This document shows, in pieces, positions 7,333-15,646 of a stretch of DNA of 31,903 nucleotides; the stretch's first letter is position 1; every line of letters begins with the position of its first letter. Both the position numbers and the translations under genes were made by a program. The notes beneath the pieces are model-generated. The model saw only the letters and a list, made by a program, of their open reading frames with translations, did no database searches and had not been told where the DNA came from. Origin of the DNA: UBA6183 sp964545895 (GTDB lineage Bacteria > Bacteroidota > Bacteroidia > UKL13-3); NCBI GenBank assembly GCA_964545895.1, contig CAZJHS010000027.1, forward strand, positions 1 to 31,903, written 5' to 3'.

Positions 7333-10274
7333 TTTGTGGCCATTTGGTGATTGACCGTTTTGGCAAAGCAGAAAATTGGAACTGCGGGGGTGCTAATTGC
7401 CCCAATTTAGATGGAGCACCTGGTGGCTTGCATGATGGGGTCAAGAGTTTGTATGATGGAATAAACACATTAGCTTCAAGCAGTAAATTAAGCTTGCCAA
7501 CACTTCATTACAATGGCTTGGTTAGTTTTATACCAAGTATAAGTGCGGTGAATGTATATAATGTAACTGATTACTCTTATGACATTCTAAACAACATTGA
7601 CAACTATGTTGGGAATGAAGCTAAATCCCCATTTGAATCCTACAAAGGGTCTGAATTGCTTTGGCCTAACGAAGGGCACGTATTTTTAACCAAAAATAAC
7701 CAATGGGGTAATGGCTATAAAGGCAATATGGAGTACTTGGCTGAGCAAATGCAACTTAACTACGAAAACATCGATCCCATTTTACCAAATGCTAAAGGTG
7801 CCAATTTTAACTTAGGATTAAAAGTACTTGGCGATTTAAGAACTAAAACAATTAATGCAGGAGGTGTGTACCAAATTAACAAAAATGGACTGATTGGCTA
7901 TGGAAATATAAGCGGACAAACAAGCTTAAGCGGCTCCACTTTGCAAATAAAAACAGTGAACAATTGTAACAACAATCCTGAAATAACCATAAACAATGGA
8001 GGTCAATTGGTAGTCGGAGATGCAACACCAACAACTAATAATAATAAAGCAATAGTAACATTTACCACCGGTAGTAAGTTACGTATAAATACAGGAGGTA
8101 TATTAACCATACACAAAGGCAGCAAATTAATTATAGCCGAGGGGGCAACTTTAATAGTGGAGCAAGGAGCTCAGTTACTTTTGGCAGAAGAAAGTATGCT
8201 TGAAATAAAAGGAACACTACAATTAGGAAACAACAGTACATTTACTACGGCTGCAGTGCCAAATCAAGGTCTTGGTAAAGTACGTATTGTAAATACAAAT
8301 AACTTACAACAAATTGTAGTTGGTAGCAACAGTAAAATAAGTTTTAATGCAGCAAATTCTGGGTTGCCCTCTAGCACAATAGTTTTAGAGGTTGCTGGTC
8401 GATATGGTTTATACATGCGACAATTCAATAAACCATATTTGTTTGAGTGCAGAAATGCTACCATTGAGATGGAAGGTGCCACACAAATCTATACTTCGAA
8501 TAACATGACATTGTTTAATTGCATGGTACAACGTAAACAGGGCACTACAATAAATCATAAAGGCGTTATTATTGATCAAGTTGACCCAATAACACCTACG
8601 GTTAACATAAATAACAGTAGTTTTGTTTACGGAAGTACGGGATTAAAAATACGGATGACAAATAGTCAATCTGTTACTTTAACCAATAATGTTTTTAATA
8701 ATTGTCAAACAGGACTTTTTACAGAAGGACTGAGTAGCACGGTAATTAGTAATACAATGACCAACTGTGATATTGGTTGGCAAATACAAAACCCAATTGG
8801 AAGCACCCTAGGTAAAAATTTATTTATAAATAATGGTTCAGTTGGGATATTGGTTAATAACCAAAATACTAATGTGGCTAAAATAGAAAGCAGTAACATT
8901 GTAAATACAAGCATAGGTATTCATGTTTCACAAGGCGAATTGATTGCAAAGTGCATTAACATTAATAATTGCTTTACAGGTATAAATGTCACTGATGGAG
9001 GCACATTAACTTTTAATAATCTAACTGGTGGTGGCTATAACACCATTCTAAATAGCATAGAGCAAGGAGTTTCATTGTATGCCAATAACTCCTCAAATGG
9101 GGGCAATTTAAATTTAGTTAACGGAAATAGTATCATAAAAGCTGCGAACGGGGCTACGAACTATTGGAATGCCTTTGGGGTAATGGGGGTTTATCCAACA
9201 TTGAGCTGTGTACAAAGTACTATTCCAGATCCATCTGGAAATTATATGGAGGCCGTAGATGTTAGTGGCAACTTTATTGCCAATCAAAATTTCGGCATTC
9301 CCAATACTGATGACCACTTCTATTATAGATGTGGATTTAATAATGGACGATTTCATAGCAATACAAATTATAGCCAGCAAGCAGTTGAAAACATGATAAC
9401 GTTAACTTGCCAACAAGGCACAACAAATGGTGGAAACAATGGGTTAGGTAAAACCATGAACAGTGGTAGTATGCTTGTATTTGACTCTGTATTAGCCGAA
9501 CTTAATGGACAAAATCCAAATTACAAACTAGGGTTGTCTCAGCTAAAAAACCTAATAGAAGTGAACACCATGACCAACTACCAGCAAAAAAAGGAGGCAA
9601 GACGAATATATCACCAAACGCTTTGGGCCTTTGCAGAAGGAGTAAGGAATAACCAAATTAACTTATTAGATTCAGGAAAAGATTTATCAGCAATTGACAA
9701 TGTAAAATACGTTATAAATAAATTAATTCAGCAAGACAATCAGAGTAACTTGACCTTTAACTACCTATTAGATAAAGCTAATTTACTAAGAAACAGCAAT
9801 GATCGAAGTATGGCAATCAATTTACTAGACAGTATAAAGAACGTGTTTAGTTTGGATAGTGCTAATTTGGCGTTGGTAGATTATTGGCATTGTGTAAACG
9901 AAGCAGAACAAGCTATTATTGACAGTTTAATAGCTTTTGACAGTGTTGGATTTTATTACCCATGCATGCAAAAAAAAGATGTTGTGCAACTAAATAAAAG
10001 AGATGTTCCAGCAAGTATCAACTTTACTCCATCGGGTAGTCTAAATATTCAAATATATCCCAATCCTACATTTTCTGAAATTACTATAACCAATTTAGGC
10101 GTCTCAGAACACACTATTTCCTTGTATTCAATTGACGGTAAAAAAATACTAAGTAAAACGTCAACTGAAAATAACATAAGTTTTAACCTCGACTCACTTT
10201 CAGAAGGCATTTATATTCTTGAAATAAAAAATTCAAGTGGAATTGTTCAACAAAAAATCATCAAATCAAACTAA
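7323..10274 (+). CDS. Beta-helix region and T9SS sorting domain, C-terminal part of the frameshifted protein
   Basis: Continues the protein that begins at 5416 after an apparent missing base in the CCCGGGG run at 7318-7324. With one extra G the join reads VALPGGVLICGHLVIDRF. An in-frame ATG at 7248 exists, but its first 25 residues overlap the upstream frame and look non-coding. Residues soon after the join are Cys/Gly rich (NWNCGGANCPNLDGAPGG). A long Asn/Thr/Ile-rich stretch follows (about 7.8-9.4 kb) with strand-turn repeats such as LTIHKGSKLIIAEGATLIVE and later NNS/NNVF motifs, which fits a right-handed parallel beta-helix. A helical spacer (about 9.5-9.95 kb) leads to a type A sorting domain of about 75 residues beginning IQIYPNPTFSEITI and ending QQKIIKSN. 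A terminator follows at once. Confidence 0.7.
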   Translation, partial: GVLICGHLVIDRFGKAENWNCGGANCPNLDGAPGGLHDGVKSLYDGINTLASSSKLSLPTLHYNGLVSFIPSISAVNVYNVTDYSYDILNNIDNYVGNEAKSPFESYKGSELLWPNEGHVFLTKNNQWGNGYKGNMEYLAEQMQLNYENIDPILPNAKGANFNLGLKVLGDLRTKTINAGGVYQINKNGLIGYGNISGQTSLSGSTLQIKTVNNCNNNPEITINNGGQLVVGDATPTTNNNKAIVTFTTGSKLRINTGGILTIHKGSKLIIAEGATLIVEQGAQLLLAEESMLEIKGTLQLGNNSTFTTAAVPNQGLGKVRIVNTNNLQQIVVGSNSKISFNAANSGLPSSTIVLEVAGRYGLYMRQFNKPYLFECRNATIEMEGATQIYTSNNMTLFNCMVQRKQGTTINHKGVIIDQVDPITPTVNINNSSFVYGSTGLKIRMTNSQSVTLTNNVFNNCQTGLFTEGLSSTVISNTMTNCDIGWQIQNPIGSTLGKNLFINNGSVGILVNNQNTNVAKIESSNIVNTSIGIHVSQGELIAKCININNCFTGINVTDGGTLTFNNLTGGGYNTILNSIEQGVSLYANNSSNGGNLNLVNGNSIIKAANGATNYWNAFGVMGVYPTLSCVQSTIPDPSGNYMEAVDVSGNFIANQNFGIPNTDDHFYYRCGFNNGRFHSNTNYSQQAVENMITLTCQQGTTNGGNNGLGKTMNSGSMLVFDSVLAELNGQNPNYKLGLSQLKNLIEVNTMTNYQQKKEARRIYHQTLWAFAEGVRNNQINLLDSGKDLSAIDNVKYVINKLIQQDNQSNLTFNYLLDKANLLRNSNDRSMAINLLDSIKNVFSLDSANLALVDYWHCVNEAEQAIIDSLIAFDSVGFYYPCMQKKDVVQLNKRDVPASINFTPSGSLNIQIYPNPTFSEITITNLGVSEHTISLYSIDGKKILSKTSTENNISFNLDSLSEGIYILEIKNSSGIVQQKIIKSN

Positions 10275-10280
10275 ACTTTT

Positions 10281-10310
10281 AACCGTTAGGCATTGCCTAA
10301 CGGTTTTTTT
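10281..10310 (+). terminator. Rho-independent terminator of the lipoprotein/hydrolase operon
   Basis: A perfect 11-bp stem (10281-10291 with 10295-10305), a 3-nt loop and a T run lie 6 bp after the T9SS protein stop. Confidence 0.9.
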
Positions 10311-10491
10311 ACTGAATAAAAAGAAAGTATGTATAACAAAATGCTTTTAAACAATATCAACTATTCACCAGAAGGCATTTAATAAACTAATAAACACACA
10401 ATTTGATTAAAAATATCAAACGACAAAATCCATACAAAAATCGTTAATTGAAATTTGATTAAAATTGATGCAGAATAAGTGGGATAAAGTA

Positions 10492-10499
10492 TATTTTTG
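10492..10499 (+). promoter_or_regulatory. Possible -7 promoter element of the phosphohexomutase gene
   Basis: TATTTTTG matches TAnnTTTG, 32 nt before the ATG at 10532. A TTG at 10465-10467 is 24 bp upstream, slightly longer than the usual spacer. The rest of 10311-10491 is AT-rich with nothing I recognise. Confidence 0.4.
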
Positions 10500-10531
10500 C
10501 TCGAAAGAACTTTAGAATATTAAAAGTAACT

Positions 10532-11968
10532 ATGTATCAAATAAAATTTGGAACAGATGGATGGCGTGGCATTATTGCTGCCGAATTTAATGTAGATAAT
10601 GTAAAACGTGTGGCGCAAGGAACTGCTGCATACATTAAGCAAAACCATGCCGATAATTTAAGTATTGTATTGGGGCATGATTGCCGTTTTGCAGGCGAAT
10701 TATTTGCCGAAACTGTAGCACAAATAATGTGTGCCAATGGCATAAAAGTAAAATTGGCTAAAGGTTTTGTATCAACACCAATGGTAAGTTTAGGTGCTGT
10801 AAAACATGGCGCTGCCTTGGGTGTAATTATTACAGCAAGCCACAACCCACCTGCATACAGTGGTTATAAACTTAAAGCACATTATGGCGGACCAAGCAGT
10901 CCGGCTGTAATTGACGCAGTGGAAGCTGCTATTCCAAATCATTTGGTTGAAACTGTTTTAACTCCAATAGATGAGTTGGTAGAATCGGGCATGATTACTT
11001 ATGTTGATTTAGAGACCTTATACATTGATGAAGTAAAAGCAAGTTTTGATTTAGCTGCCATTAAAAACAGCGGAATGAAATTTGGTTACGATGCCATGTA
11101 TGGTGCCGGTCAAAATGTAATGAAAGCCTTATTTCCAGAAGCATTTTTATTGCATTGCGAATATAACCCAAGCTTTTACGGACAAGCGCCTGAACCTATT
11201 CATAAAAACTTAGCTGAGTTTAGTGCAGCCATTAAACAACGTGGCGATATTGATTCTGGTTTAGTTACCGATGGTGATGCTGACCGTATTGGTTTGTACA
11301 ACAAAAAAGGTGAGTTTGTTGATTCGCATCACATCATTCTTTTATTGGTGCATTACTTGCACAAATACAAAGGCATGAGTGGTAAAGTAATTACTACTTT
11401 TAGTGCAACATCAAAAATTACTGCATTGGCAAAAGCTTATGGTTTAGATATTGAAATTACTAAAATCGGCTTTAAATACATTTGCGAAAAAATGGTTACC
11501 GAAAACGTTTTAGTAGGTGGCGAAGAAAGCGGAGGTATTGCCATTAAAGGATTTATTCCAGAACGCGATGGCATTTGGATTGGCTTAACCCTTTGGGAAT
11601 TTATGGCCAAAACAGGCAAAAGCTTGGATGATTTAATTAAAGAAGTGTACGAGGTTGTGGGCAGCTTTGCCATGGGCCGAATTGATTTACACATTACCGA
11701 AGAAATTAAACAAAACGTATTAACTAATTGCAAGGCTGGTAAGTACACTACGTTCGGAAATTATACCATTGAAAAAGTAGAAGATTTGGACGGATTTAAG
11801 TTTCATTTAAAAAACAACGATGTCTCACACTCCGAAGCTTCAGCGAAGGAGTGGGTAATGATTAGAGCAAGTGGTACCGAACCCGTATTGCGTGTATACA
11901 GCGAATCGTCAACGCAAGATCAAGCAGAAGCCATTTTGCAAGCATGTAAAAATACCATTTTAGCCTAA
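10532..11968 (+). CDS. Phosphoglucomutase/phosphomannomutase family phosphohexomutase
   Basis: A 478-residue cytoplasmic alpha-D-phosphohexomutase that interconverts hexose 1- and 6-phosphates through an enzyme phosphoserine. The four family loops are present in order: the catalytic loop TASHNPPAYSGYK with Ser103, the Mg-binding loop DGDADRIG with Asp247/249/251, the sugar-selecting loop GGEESGGIAIKG near 329-340, and the phosphate-binding loop RASGTEPVLRVY near 445. GEESGG is compatible with glucose/mannose phosphates, and specificity between them is not decidable. Residues of about 431-441 are an insertion not expected just before the final loop, encoded by a partly palindromic stretch (11822-11853). 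A single-gene transcript is likely, with a terminator directly after the stop. Confidence 0.92.
   Translation: MYQIKFGTDGWRGIIAAEFNVDNVKRVAQGTAAYIKQNHADNLSIVLGHDCRFAGELFAETVAQIMCANGIKVKLAKGFVSTPMVSLGAVKHGAALGVIITASHNPPAYSGYKLKAHYGGPSSPAVIDAVEAAIPNHLVETVLTPIDELVESGMITYVDLETLYIDEVKASFDLAAIKNSGMKFGYDAMYGAGQNVMKALFPEAFLLHCEYNPSFYGQAPEPIHKNLAEFSAAIKQRGDIDSGLVTDGDADRIGLYNKKGEFVDSHHIILLLVHYLHKYKGMSGKVITTFSATSKITALAKAYGLDIEITKIGFKYICEKMVTENVLVGGEESGGIAIKGFIPERDGIWIGLTLWEFMAKTGKSLDDLIKEVYEVVGSFAMGRIDLHITEEIKQNVLTNCKAGKYTTFGNYTIEKVEDLDGFKFHLKNNDVSHSEASAKEWVMIRASGTEPVLRVYSESSTQDQAEAILQACKNTILA
11828..11853. repeat. Short imperfect palindrome inserted in the phosphohexomutase coding sequence
   Basis: CACTCC at 11828-11833 pairs with GGAGTG at 11848-11853. 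Inside are GAAGCTTC (11834-11841, self-complementary) and the small hairpin CTTC-AGC-GAAG (11838-11848). It is less AT-rich than its surroundings and adds roughly ten codons between strands that normally lie close together before RASGTEP. It may be a small palindromic element that inserted in frame. Confidence 0.5.
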
Positions 11969-11981
11969 GGCTAATAAAACC

Positions 11982-12017
11982 AAAAGCCATTCCGAACAAC
12001 GCTTCGGAATGGCTTTT
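11982..12017 (+). terminator. Rho-independent terminator after the phosphohexomutase gene
   Basis: A perfect 15-bp stem (11982-11996 with 12003-12017) and a 6-nt loop, ending in TTTT followed by ttacttac. It overlaps an in-frame ATG at 12009, which argues that RlmF translation starts further on, at 12033. Confidence 0.85.
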
Positions 12018-12032
12018 TACTTACTAACAAAA

Positions 12033-12974
12033 ATGCCATTAAAAAACGAATTACATCCGCGCAATGCACACAGCAACAGGTATGATTTTCCTGCATTAAC
12101 ACAGGCTTGTCCTGAGTTAAAACCTATGGTGGCAGTAAATAAATATGGTGATGAATCAATTGACTTTAGCAATCCTAAAGCGGTAAAATTACTGAACAAA
12201 GCACTGCTTAAGTTTTTCTATAAAATAGATCATTGGGATATTCCTAACGGATACCTTTGTCCGCCAATACCAGGCCGTGCCGATTACGTACATTACTTAG
12301 CTGATTTAATTGCTAAGTATAACCAAGGTATTATTCCGCGTGGTAAAAAAGTAGTTGGGGTTGATATTGGTGTGGGTGCAAATTGTATCTATCCTATTTT
12401 AGGACATCAATTATTTGGCTGGAATTTTATAGGCACTGATGTTGATGATAAAGCATTAGATAATGCGCAACACATCATCAACCAAAATGAAAACTTACAA
12501 GGTGCAATTACCTTGCTGCGTCAGTTGCGTGCAGGTAGTTTGCTAAAAGGTGTAATTACGCCCGATGTGCAGTTTGATTTTACCATTTGTAATCCTCCAT
12601 TTCATGCCAGTGCCGAAGAGGCCAAACAGGCCAGCATGCGCAAAGTAAGTAACCTAAAAGGCAAACGCATTAAATCGCCCGTTTTAAATTTTGGTGGCCA
12701 TCATTTAGAGTTGTGGTGCGAGGGTGGCGAAGAAGGTTTTATTACCAAACTTGCCCAAGAGAGTGCCAGTTATGGGCAACAATGTTTTTGGTTTACTTCG
12801 TTGGTTTCAAAACAAACCACCATACCTGTTATTACTAAGTTATTAACCCAACTTAAAGCCACCGAAATTAAGGTAGTAGAAATGGCGCAAGGTCAAAAAA
12901 TAAGCCGTTTTATTGCATGGACATTTTTAACACCAACCCAACAAAAAAACTGGATGGATAGTCGTTGGAAATAA
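12033..12974 (+). CDS. rlmF: 23S rRNA (adenine(1618)-N(6))-methyltransferase
   Basis: Uses S-adenosylmethionine to methylate N6 of A1618 in 23S rRNA. The protein follows E. coli RlmF (YbiN) along its length as I remember it: LHPRNAHSNRYDF, then ANPLAVK-like SNPKAVKLLNKALL, WDIPNGYLCPPIPGRADYVH, the SAM-binding VGVDIGVGANCIYP, the amino-methylase catalytic NPPFH (from residue 187), LNFGGHHLELWCEGGE, WFTSLVSK, and the C-terminal EMAQGQKISRFIAWTF. The start at 12033 (MPLKNELHPRN) gives 313 residues. An ATG at 12009 lies within the preceding terminator and adds residues not seen in the family. It is followed 45 bp later by a radical SAM gene and then by another 23S rRNA-modifying gene, rluF. Confidence 0.95.
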   Translation: MPLKNELHPRNAHSNRYDFPALTQACPELKPMVAVNKYGDESIDFSNPKAVKLLNKALLKFFYKIDHWDIPNGYLCPPIPGRADYVHYLADLIAKYNQGIIPRGKKVVGVDIGVGANCIYPILGHQLFGWNFIGTDVDDKALDNAQHIINQNENLQGAITLLRQLRAGSLLKGVITPDVQFDFTICNPPFHASAEEAKQASMRKVSNLKGKRIKSPVLNFGGHHLELWCEGGEEGFITKLAQESASYGQQCFWFTSLVSKQTTIPVITKLLTQLKATEIKVVEMAQGQKISRFIAWTFLTPTQQKNWMDSRWK

Positions 12975-13003
12975 CCTCTACCTATCATTTCATGTTATTC
13001 CGC

Positions 13004-13011
13004 TATCTTCG
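13004..13011 (+). promoter_or_regulatory. Possible -7 promoter element of the DUF4080 radical SAM gene
   Basis: TATCTTCG matches TAnnTTyG and ends 9 nt before the ATG at 13020, so the leader would be only about 4 nt. No clear -33 element. Confidence 0.35.
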
Positions 13012-13019
13012 TAAATTCA

Positions 13020-14687
13020 ATGAAAACGCTTTTAACCACACTTAACGCCAAGTACATTCATCTTAATTTAGCTATTAGGTTGTTGTACGAATTAAACCAT
13101 CAACAACACGAAGGTTTGGATTGGCATGAGTTTACCATTAAAGAAAAACCCGAAGATATTGCAGCTCGTTGCAAAGATTATGACGTAGTAGCGTTTAGTT
13201 GTTACATCTGGAATGTTACGCAAACATTGGCTGTAGCACGTGTTTTAAAAAGTATCAACCCAAATATAAAAATACTTTTAGGCGGACCAGAAGTTAGTTA
13301 CGACTACACTGATTTAATTAAGTTAAACGAGGTTGATTACATTATTGTGGGTGAAGGCGAAATACCTTTTGCCGAGTTTTTAAACAACTATCCTCATGTG
13401 CAAGGTGTGCCAAATTTGGTACATAAGGTTAATGGGAAAATGGAGTTTTTTCCGCAACAGGTTACGTTTGATTTATTGAATTACACAGGAGTTAATCCAT
13501 ACAAAAACGACCCACCCGAGGATTTATACAACAAGGTTTGTTACATAGAAACATCGCGTGGTTGCCCATACAAATGCGAGTTTTGTTTGGCCAGTTTAGA
13601 TAATAAAGTAAGGTATTTACCTATTGATGATATTAAACGAAACTTGGCTTATTTAATGGAGCACGGCCGCACCATTAAGTTTTTAGATAGAACGTTTAAC
13701 GTTAAAAAAGATTTTACGATTGATATCTTCAATTTTATTCTAGAACGTTATAAACCGGGGCAAGTTTTTCAGTTTGAAATTACAGCCGATATTGTTCATC
13801 CTGATATTGTAAAATACATTCAAGAGCATGTGCCTGAGGGTTTGTTTAGGTTTGAAATTGGAATACAAACTGTAAATCAAAAAGCCAATTTACAAGTAAG
13901 CAGGAAGCAAAATTTTGATAAAACCAGTGCCGTAATTAAGCAGTTGGATAATAAAATAGAAATGCACCTTGATTTAATTGTGGGCTTACCATTGGATGAA
14001 TGGGCCGATATTAAATACAGTATTGAAGAAGTATTTAAACTACATCCACCCGAGTTGCAATTAGGCTTTTTAAAGTTTTTAAAAGGCACTCCCATGCGCT
14101 TAAAGCACGAGCAACATGGTTATATTTTCGACCCAATGCCTCCTTACCAAATTATAGAAAGTAATTATTTGAGCAAAGAAGAGTTGCATAAAATTACTTT
14201 GTTGGAAGAAGCATTAGAAGTTTATTGGAATAAAAAGCGTGCTACGCACACGCTTAAATATGCTGCAGCTAAATATGGCATTTTTGATTTTTTAATGAAC
14301 CTAGGAACCTATTTTGATGCACATTACGATTTCCATAAACATACTTTGTATGATGCATACGATGCCCTGCAAGCTGTAATAAAATTACATTACCAATCTG
14401 ATGAAATAATGATGCAATTGGTGGCTTTAGATTATTACTTACATCATAAACTCAAACCCAAAACTATGTATTTAGAAGAGGTGAGTCGTGATGAAAAAAC
14501 AACTGTAATTAATGAGTTAGCATTAAACCACCACAAGTACAGGTTTATGATTTTCGCTTTTAATTTTGATGTAGAGGCTTGGATAAACCAAGGTGAAATC
14601 ATTAACCAAAATTACACCGCCATTATTCAATACAATGGCGAAACCAAAGCCAAATTAGTTTCAAGTAAAATTGCCCAACATCAATAA
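13020..14687 (+). CDS. B12-binding-domain radical SAM protein, DUF4080 family
   Basis: A 555-residue cytoplasmic protein. Residues 1-140 form a cobalamin-binding-like Rossmann domain (MKTLLTTLNAKYIHLNLA, then VAFSCYIWN, ILLGGPEVSYDY, DYIIVGEGE), but the DxHxxG motif that supplies the lower-axial His is not present. Residues of about 170-400 are a radical SAM barrel with Cys182-x3-Cys186-x2-Cys189 (RGCPYKCEFC) binding a 4Fe-4S cluster, plus later barrel strands FQFEITADI, RFEIGIQTVN and HLDLIVGLP. The C-terminal 150 residues match the DUF4080 extension by overall appearance. The reaction is unknown for this family. The gene starts 45 bp after rlmF and ends 5 bp before rluF, so a shared transcript with rluF is likely. 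Confidence 0.85.
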   Translation: MKTLLTTLNAKYIHLNLAIRLLYELNHQQHEGLDWHEFTIKEKPEDIAARCKDYDVVAFSCYIWNVTQTLAVARVLKSINPNIKILLGGPEVSYDYTDLIKLNEVDYIIVGEGEIPFAEFLNNYPHVQGVPNLVHKVNGKMEFFPQQVTFDLLNYTGVNPYKNDPPEDLYNKVCYIETSRGCPYKCEFCLASLDNKVRYLPIDDIKRNLAYLMEHGRTIKFLDRTFNVKKDFTIDIFNFILERYKPGQVFQFEITADIVHPDIVKYIQEHVPEGLFRFEIGIQTVNQKANLQVSRKQNFDKTSAVIKQLDNKIEMHLDLIVGLPLDEWADIKYSIEEVFKLHPPELQLGFLKFLKGTPMRLKHEQHGYIFDPMPPYQIIESNYLSKEELHKITLLEEALEVYWNKKRATHTLKYAAAKYGIFDFLMNLGTYFDAHYDFHKHTLYDAYDALQAVIKLHYQSDEIMMQLVALDYYLHHKLKPKTMYLEEVSRDEKTTVINELALNHHKYRFMIFAFNFDVEAWINQGEIINQNYTAIIQYNGETKAKLVSSKIAQHQ

Positions 14688-14692
14688 CCATC

Positions 14693-15592
14693 ATGCAAAA
14701 ACAAGGCGGAACACGATTAAATAAATTTATAAGTGAAAGTGGTTTGTGCAGCAGACGCGAAGCTGACCGTTTTATTGAAAATGGGAATGTAACCATTAAT
14801 GGCCGCAAGGCACAAATTGGCGACCAGGTTTTTGGTGGCGATAGAGTTACCGTAAACGGAAATAAGTTAGAGCCTAAAAAGGAGGATAAGCTTGTTTTTA
14901 TTGCCTTAAATAAACCTGTAGGAGTAACCAGTACAACCGAAGCAGGCGTGCTTGATAATATTGTAAGTTTTGTTAATCACCCCGAGCGTATTTTCCCTAT
15001 TGGTAGATTAGATAAAGATTCGCAAGGATTAATATTTTTAACCAATGATGGCGATGTGGTAAATAAAATATTACGCGCAGGTAATAACCACGAGAAAGAA
15101 TACATTGTTACAGTTAATAAACCCATTACTGATGATGTAATTACAGCAATGGGAAATGGTGTGCCTATAATGGGCGTTGTTACCAAAAAATGTAAAGTAG
15201 TACGCGAAGGTGCAAATGCATTTAGAATAACTTTAATACAAGGCTTAAACCGCCAAATACGCAGAATGTGCGAACACTTTGGTTATGAAGTGAAGAAGTT
15301 AGAGCGCATTAGAATAATGAATATAAAGTTAAATAAATTACCTGTGGGTGATTGGCGCGATTTAACTTCGAATGAATTGGATATTATTTATGGCATGATT
15401 GCCGACTCGAGCGATGTGGATGAGAAAAAACAAAAGCCGAAAAATAATAAACCCAAAAGTAGCACTGCAACTAAAAAGCCAACTAATGTTAACCCCGATA
15501 ACAGAAAAAACAAACATCGCAAGGGGTCTGCGGGGCAAAAAGGTGGCGGCTTTAAACCTAAAGGAAATAACAGCCGCAGAAAAGGTCGTTAA
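14693..15592 (+). CDS. rluF: 23S rRNA pseudouridine synthase, RluF/RsuA-type
   Basis: Isomerises a uridine in 23S rRNA (U2604 for RluF) to pseudouridine. An N-terminal S4 RNA-binding domain (residues of about 7-55, RLNKFISESGLCSRREADRF) is followed by the RsuA/RluB/E/F catalytic domain. The catalytic Asp107 is in FPIGRLDKDSQGLIFLTNDG, then EYIVTVNK, and the characteristic GLNRQIRRMCEHFGYEVKKLERIRI. That last segment is close to RluF. From about residue 242 to 299 there is a Lys/Arg/Gly/Asn-rich tail, presumably disordered and RNA-binding, longer than the E. coli proteins carry at that point as far as I recall. The ATG at 14693 comes 5 bp after the DUF4080 stop, so translation is probably coupled. 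Confidence 0.9.
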   Translation: MQKQGGTRLNKFISESGLCSRREADRFIENGNVTINGRKAQIGDQVFGGDRVTVNGNKLEPKKEDKLVFIALNKPVGVTSTTEAGVLDNIVSFVNHPERIFPIGRLDKDSQGLIFLTNDGDVVNKILRAGNNHEKEYIVTVNKPITDDVITAMGNGVPIMGVVTKKCKVVREGANAFRITLIQGLNRQIRRMCEHFGYEVKKLERIRIMNIKLNKLPVGDWRDLTSNELDIIYGMIADSSDVDEKKQKPKNNKPKSSTATKKPTNVNPDNRKNKHRKGSAGQKGGGFKPKGNNSRRKGR

Positions 15593-15611
15593 GTGCGGTT
15601 AAATTTAATCG

Positions 15612-15619
15612 TATATTCG
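15612..15619 (+). promoter_or_regulatory. Possible -7 promoter element of the SPFH gene
   Basis: TATATTCG matches TAnnTTyG and ends 28 nt before the ATG at 15647. No convincing -33 TTTG at the right distance. Confidence 0.35.
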
Positions 15620-15646
15620 TTTAAACAATCAACCCTATAAATTTAT

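Noticed and set aside
12009..12032. RlmF start at 12009
   Set aside because: This ATG lies inside the terminator hairpin of the preceding gene, and RlmF proteins begin near the residue encoded at 12033.
15399..15602. Second plus-strand frame over the end of rluF
   Set aside because: It is a shadow of the Lys/Asn-rich tail in a different frame, and no known protein features appear.
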